From Daphnia carinata (lineage: Eukaryota; Arthropoda; Branchiopoda; Diplostraca; Daphniidae), in NCBI RefSeq assembly GCF_022539665.2, contig NC_081335.1, positions 9,274,449 to 9,338,448 of the forward strand: 64,000 nt of DNA, read 5' to 3'. Of this stretch, positions 61,919 to 64,000 are shown piece by piece (the stretch's first letter is position 1; every line of letters begins with the position of its first letter). Below the pieces are notes generated by a model. It was not told the DNA's origin and did no database searches. It worked only from the letters and a program-made list of their open reading frames with translations. The translations under genes and the position numbers were made by a program.

Positions 61919-64000
61919 ATGCCACGACCACCAAAAACCCCAAATCGAGGAAGAGGGACAACAGGTCAACAAGGAAGGTTAGAAGTAAGAAGTGTAGTTC
62001 ACCAATCTTCATTTAACGTTGTTGACTCACTAGAAGAAATGGCACAAGAACAACAAGATATCGACAGTTTAGAATCAAGCATCACTCCGAATACAGAAAA
62101 TATTTCTGATCTAGTTGAGGATGATGCAACAGAAAACAGTAGTACGTCTTCAAAACAGTAGCCTTCATTGCCACCAGGAAGCGAGCCAGTGCCATCATTT
62201 ACTGTTAATTCTTGGCCAAACTGGCGCTCACAGTTTTTTGAAGACTGGCATAAGACCCCTAAAGGAAAAATTTTTGCCTGTTGTAAGCTGTGTCATAAAT
62301 ATTTTGCGGGGGATAAAACTTCCTTCAGCAACTTCAAGATCCACTGTACATTGCTACACAAAGAGGAGCTGGACCGTTTTTCATCTTCTGCTGCTCTACA
62401 CCAAAGCAGGCTAAGTTCCACTTCTATGCTGGACTTCACCTACCCTAAAAAGCCAATGTGTAAGGCACGCAAGGAATCACTGGATGATAGTGTCATCAGG
62501 TTTCTGTGCGAAGAAAATCTTCCTCTAAACCTATTGAAACGTCCTGGATTTCGTGAATTACTTAAGGTATGTTTACTGCTAATTTCATTTGATCGAAGTA
62601 TTATGTTCTTTTTCCAAAAGGCAGCTCCTGGGTACCAACTACCCTCTCCCCTAAGAATGCGACAGTGTTTTTTTACCAAATTTGATGGCAACCGTCCGAA
62701 GACATGTCATGGAAAAACTAACTACAGCTGTTAGCTTTACCATTATACTTGACATCTGGTCATCAAAGAACATGAATGGATACACTGGATTTACGTGCCT
62801 AGCCGTGGCCGCTAATTTCCAGTTGTTCAATTGCTTCTTGGGTCTCAAAGAAATGAGTGGTCGTCATACAGCAGATGCTATCATTGCAGAATACGAAGAA
62901 ATGTTGCTGAAATGGAGAATTCTCTTTACAAAGGTGAGCTAATGCCTCTTATATTATACTTGAAAAATAAATTTTTTTGTCTATTTTTAGGTGCTTAAAG
63001 TAATGACGGATGGTGGCAGTAATATGATTGCGGCTCGGTTATGTGGTTTTCCTAGTTGGGAGGAAGATGAAGGAGGAAATCCTGATGAGCCAACTCACGA
63101 AGAGCAGCAGCAAGCTCAGGAAGCTGAAAGTGAAGGAATTCATTTATTTACGCCAATTGAATTTGTCGGAGTTTGACAGTGAGATGACGGAACTTCTAGA
63201 AGACAGGGAAGACGCTAGTGAAATGGAGGACGTCGAGTCAAGCTTAGAAGACACCTATCTCTTTCAACGACCCACATTGATGGTTAATGCAGACGACCAG
63301 CATTACGTTTTGACGTCGTCACTACGATCCACTTGCATTGCTCATACTGTCCAGTTGGTGATTAAAGACGCTTTGTCATCACTGATGGTAATTGTTATTG
63401 ATATAATCTTATTTCAATCTTGGATTAATATTTGATATCTCATTTACAGGGCGTGGCACGCATAGCTATCATTCGCTCTAGCAAAATTGTCAATTTCATT
63501 CGTCACAGTGTGATTGATACTAAAACATTAGTAAAATCGGTAAATTTTCGCATACCTGAGAAGAATTTGACGCGTTGGAGTTCGCAGTACTCAATGCTCA
63601 GCAAGTTGGTTGAAGCATTAGAGAAGGATCCGTCTCTTCAAGGAAAATTAAACGCAATGAAAAAGCATGGAAAATTTACAGCGATTGAATTGAAAACTTT
63701 GAAAGAGTTAGTCATCATTTTGGAGACTTTCAAAGAAGCCACCGATGAACTTCAAGCAGATCATGAAACAGTTGGGATTGTGATTCCAGCATATCTTGAT
63801 ATTCTTACAAAGGTGTCACTAACAATTCTTGATGTGAACGGGCGAATTGTAGTGAATACTGCGTGCCCACTGCACAATGGGAATTCGCATTGCAAAGATT
63901 TTGTTGCAGCCCTTAAGGTTTCGCTTGAGAAAGTTTATCTTATGTTTTGCAAAACAATTTCTATGTCCTTGGTAAGACATTATCACAACTCTATAATTTT
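61919..64000 (+). CDS. hAT transposase, partial, with introns
   Basis: Exon 1 from ATG 61,919 has an acidic leader; a TAG at 62,159 interrupts it. Then a BED-type finger (CKLCHKYFAGDKTS...FKIHCTLLH) and the hAT core start (VIRFLCEENLPLNLLKRPGF). Introns: 62,567-62,620 (LLK|AAPGY), 62,934-62,990 (FTK|VLKVMTDGGSN) and 63,388-63,449 (SSLM|GVARIAI), all GT-AG with maximal length 62 nt. Catalytic-domain parts include TIILDIWSSKNMNGYTGFTC and CIAHTVQLVIKDALSSL, and TRWSSQYSMLSKLVEALEK. A T-run indel near 62,668 and a shift near 63,140-63,170 break the frame, so this copy is probably inactive. The C-terminus is outside the window. Confidence 0.8.

Larger units (their letters stand above)
61573..64000 (+). 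mobile_element. hAT DNA transposon (5' part), inserted in U4
   Basis: Left end cagtgttttcctac has the CAGTG start common in hAT terminal inverted repeats. The 8 bp before it (gccactgc, 61,565-61,572) would be the target copy; its partner is beyond the window. It encodes a BED-finger hAT transposase in at least four exons. Repeats of ttatcacgtgacc-like words (61,732-61,812) and gataagata words near the end could be transposase binding sites. Confidence 0.85.

Overview
The window looks like animal nuclear DNA, most likely an arthropod and plausibly a crustacean. The reasons are introns of 54-79 nt in the DNA-transposon genes, metazoan-type U1, U2, U4 and U5 snRNAs, U3 snoRNA and SRP RNA, and the mix of BEL/Pao, Ty3/Gypsy, DIRS, Tx1-type LINE, NeSL/Utopia-type LINE, hAT and P-type elements. 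Nothing in the sequence names the species. I recognise no ordinary host protein gene; almost every long ORF belongs to a mobile element.

Left third (1-24,100). A decayed Ty3/Gypsy-like retroelement on the + strand has gag, RT-RNase H, integrase and an envelope-like gene. A 7.2-kb BEL/Pao element sits inside the envelope-like gene on the - strand, with two 566-bp LTRs and a 5-bp target duplication aacac. Downstream of the envelope-like gene, on the same A-rich strand, lie an acidic ORF and an ankyrin-repeat ORF. After these come a P-element/THAP9-type transposase pseudogene, a candidate inverted-repeat DNA element, a 70-bp tandem repeat and a GC-rich minisatellite.

Right two thirds (24,100-61,570). 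This is the most interesting part: a broken, partly inverted array of a repeat unit carrying many classes of small-RNA gene. The order deduced by joining overlapping copies is 5S rRNA, tRNA-His, U4, U5, SRP RNA (opposite strand), U3, U2, U1, then 5S again. Removing inserted elements gives a unit of about 4.7 kb. No U6 gene was found by eye. The tRNA-His genes appear to carry a short intron at the canonical position.

The array is riddled with elements, several of which sit exactly inside RNA genes. Utopia-type (restriction-like endonuclease) fragments join U2 directly after the branch-point recognition sequence. One Tx1-type LINE splits a 5S gene after about nt 47. A second Tx1-type LINE ends inside 5S near nt 82. 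A hAT element splits U4. A nearly complete DIRS element sits in the U5-SRP spacer. The Tx1-type and Utopia-type elements, which come from different LINE lineages, share about 300 bp of homologous 5' UTR that begins at a U2-derived hairpin.

Right end (61,573-64,000) is the 5' part of a hAT transposase gene with three visible introns, running off the window.
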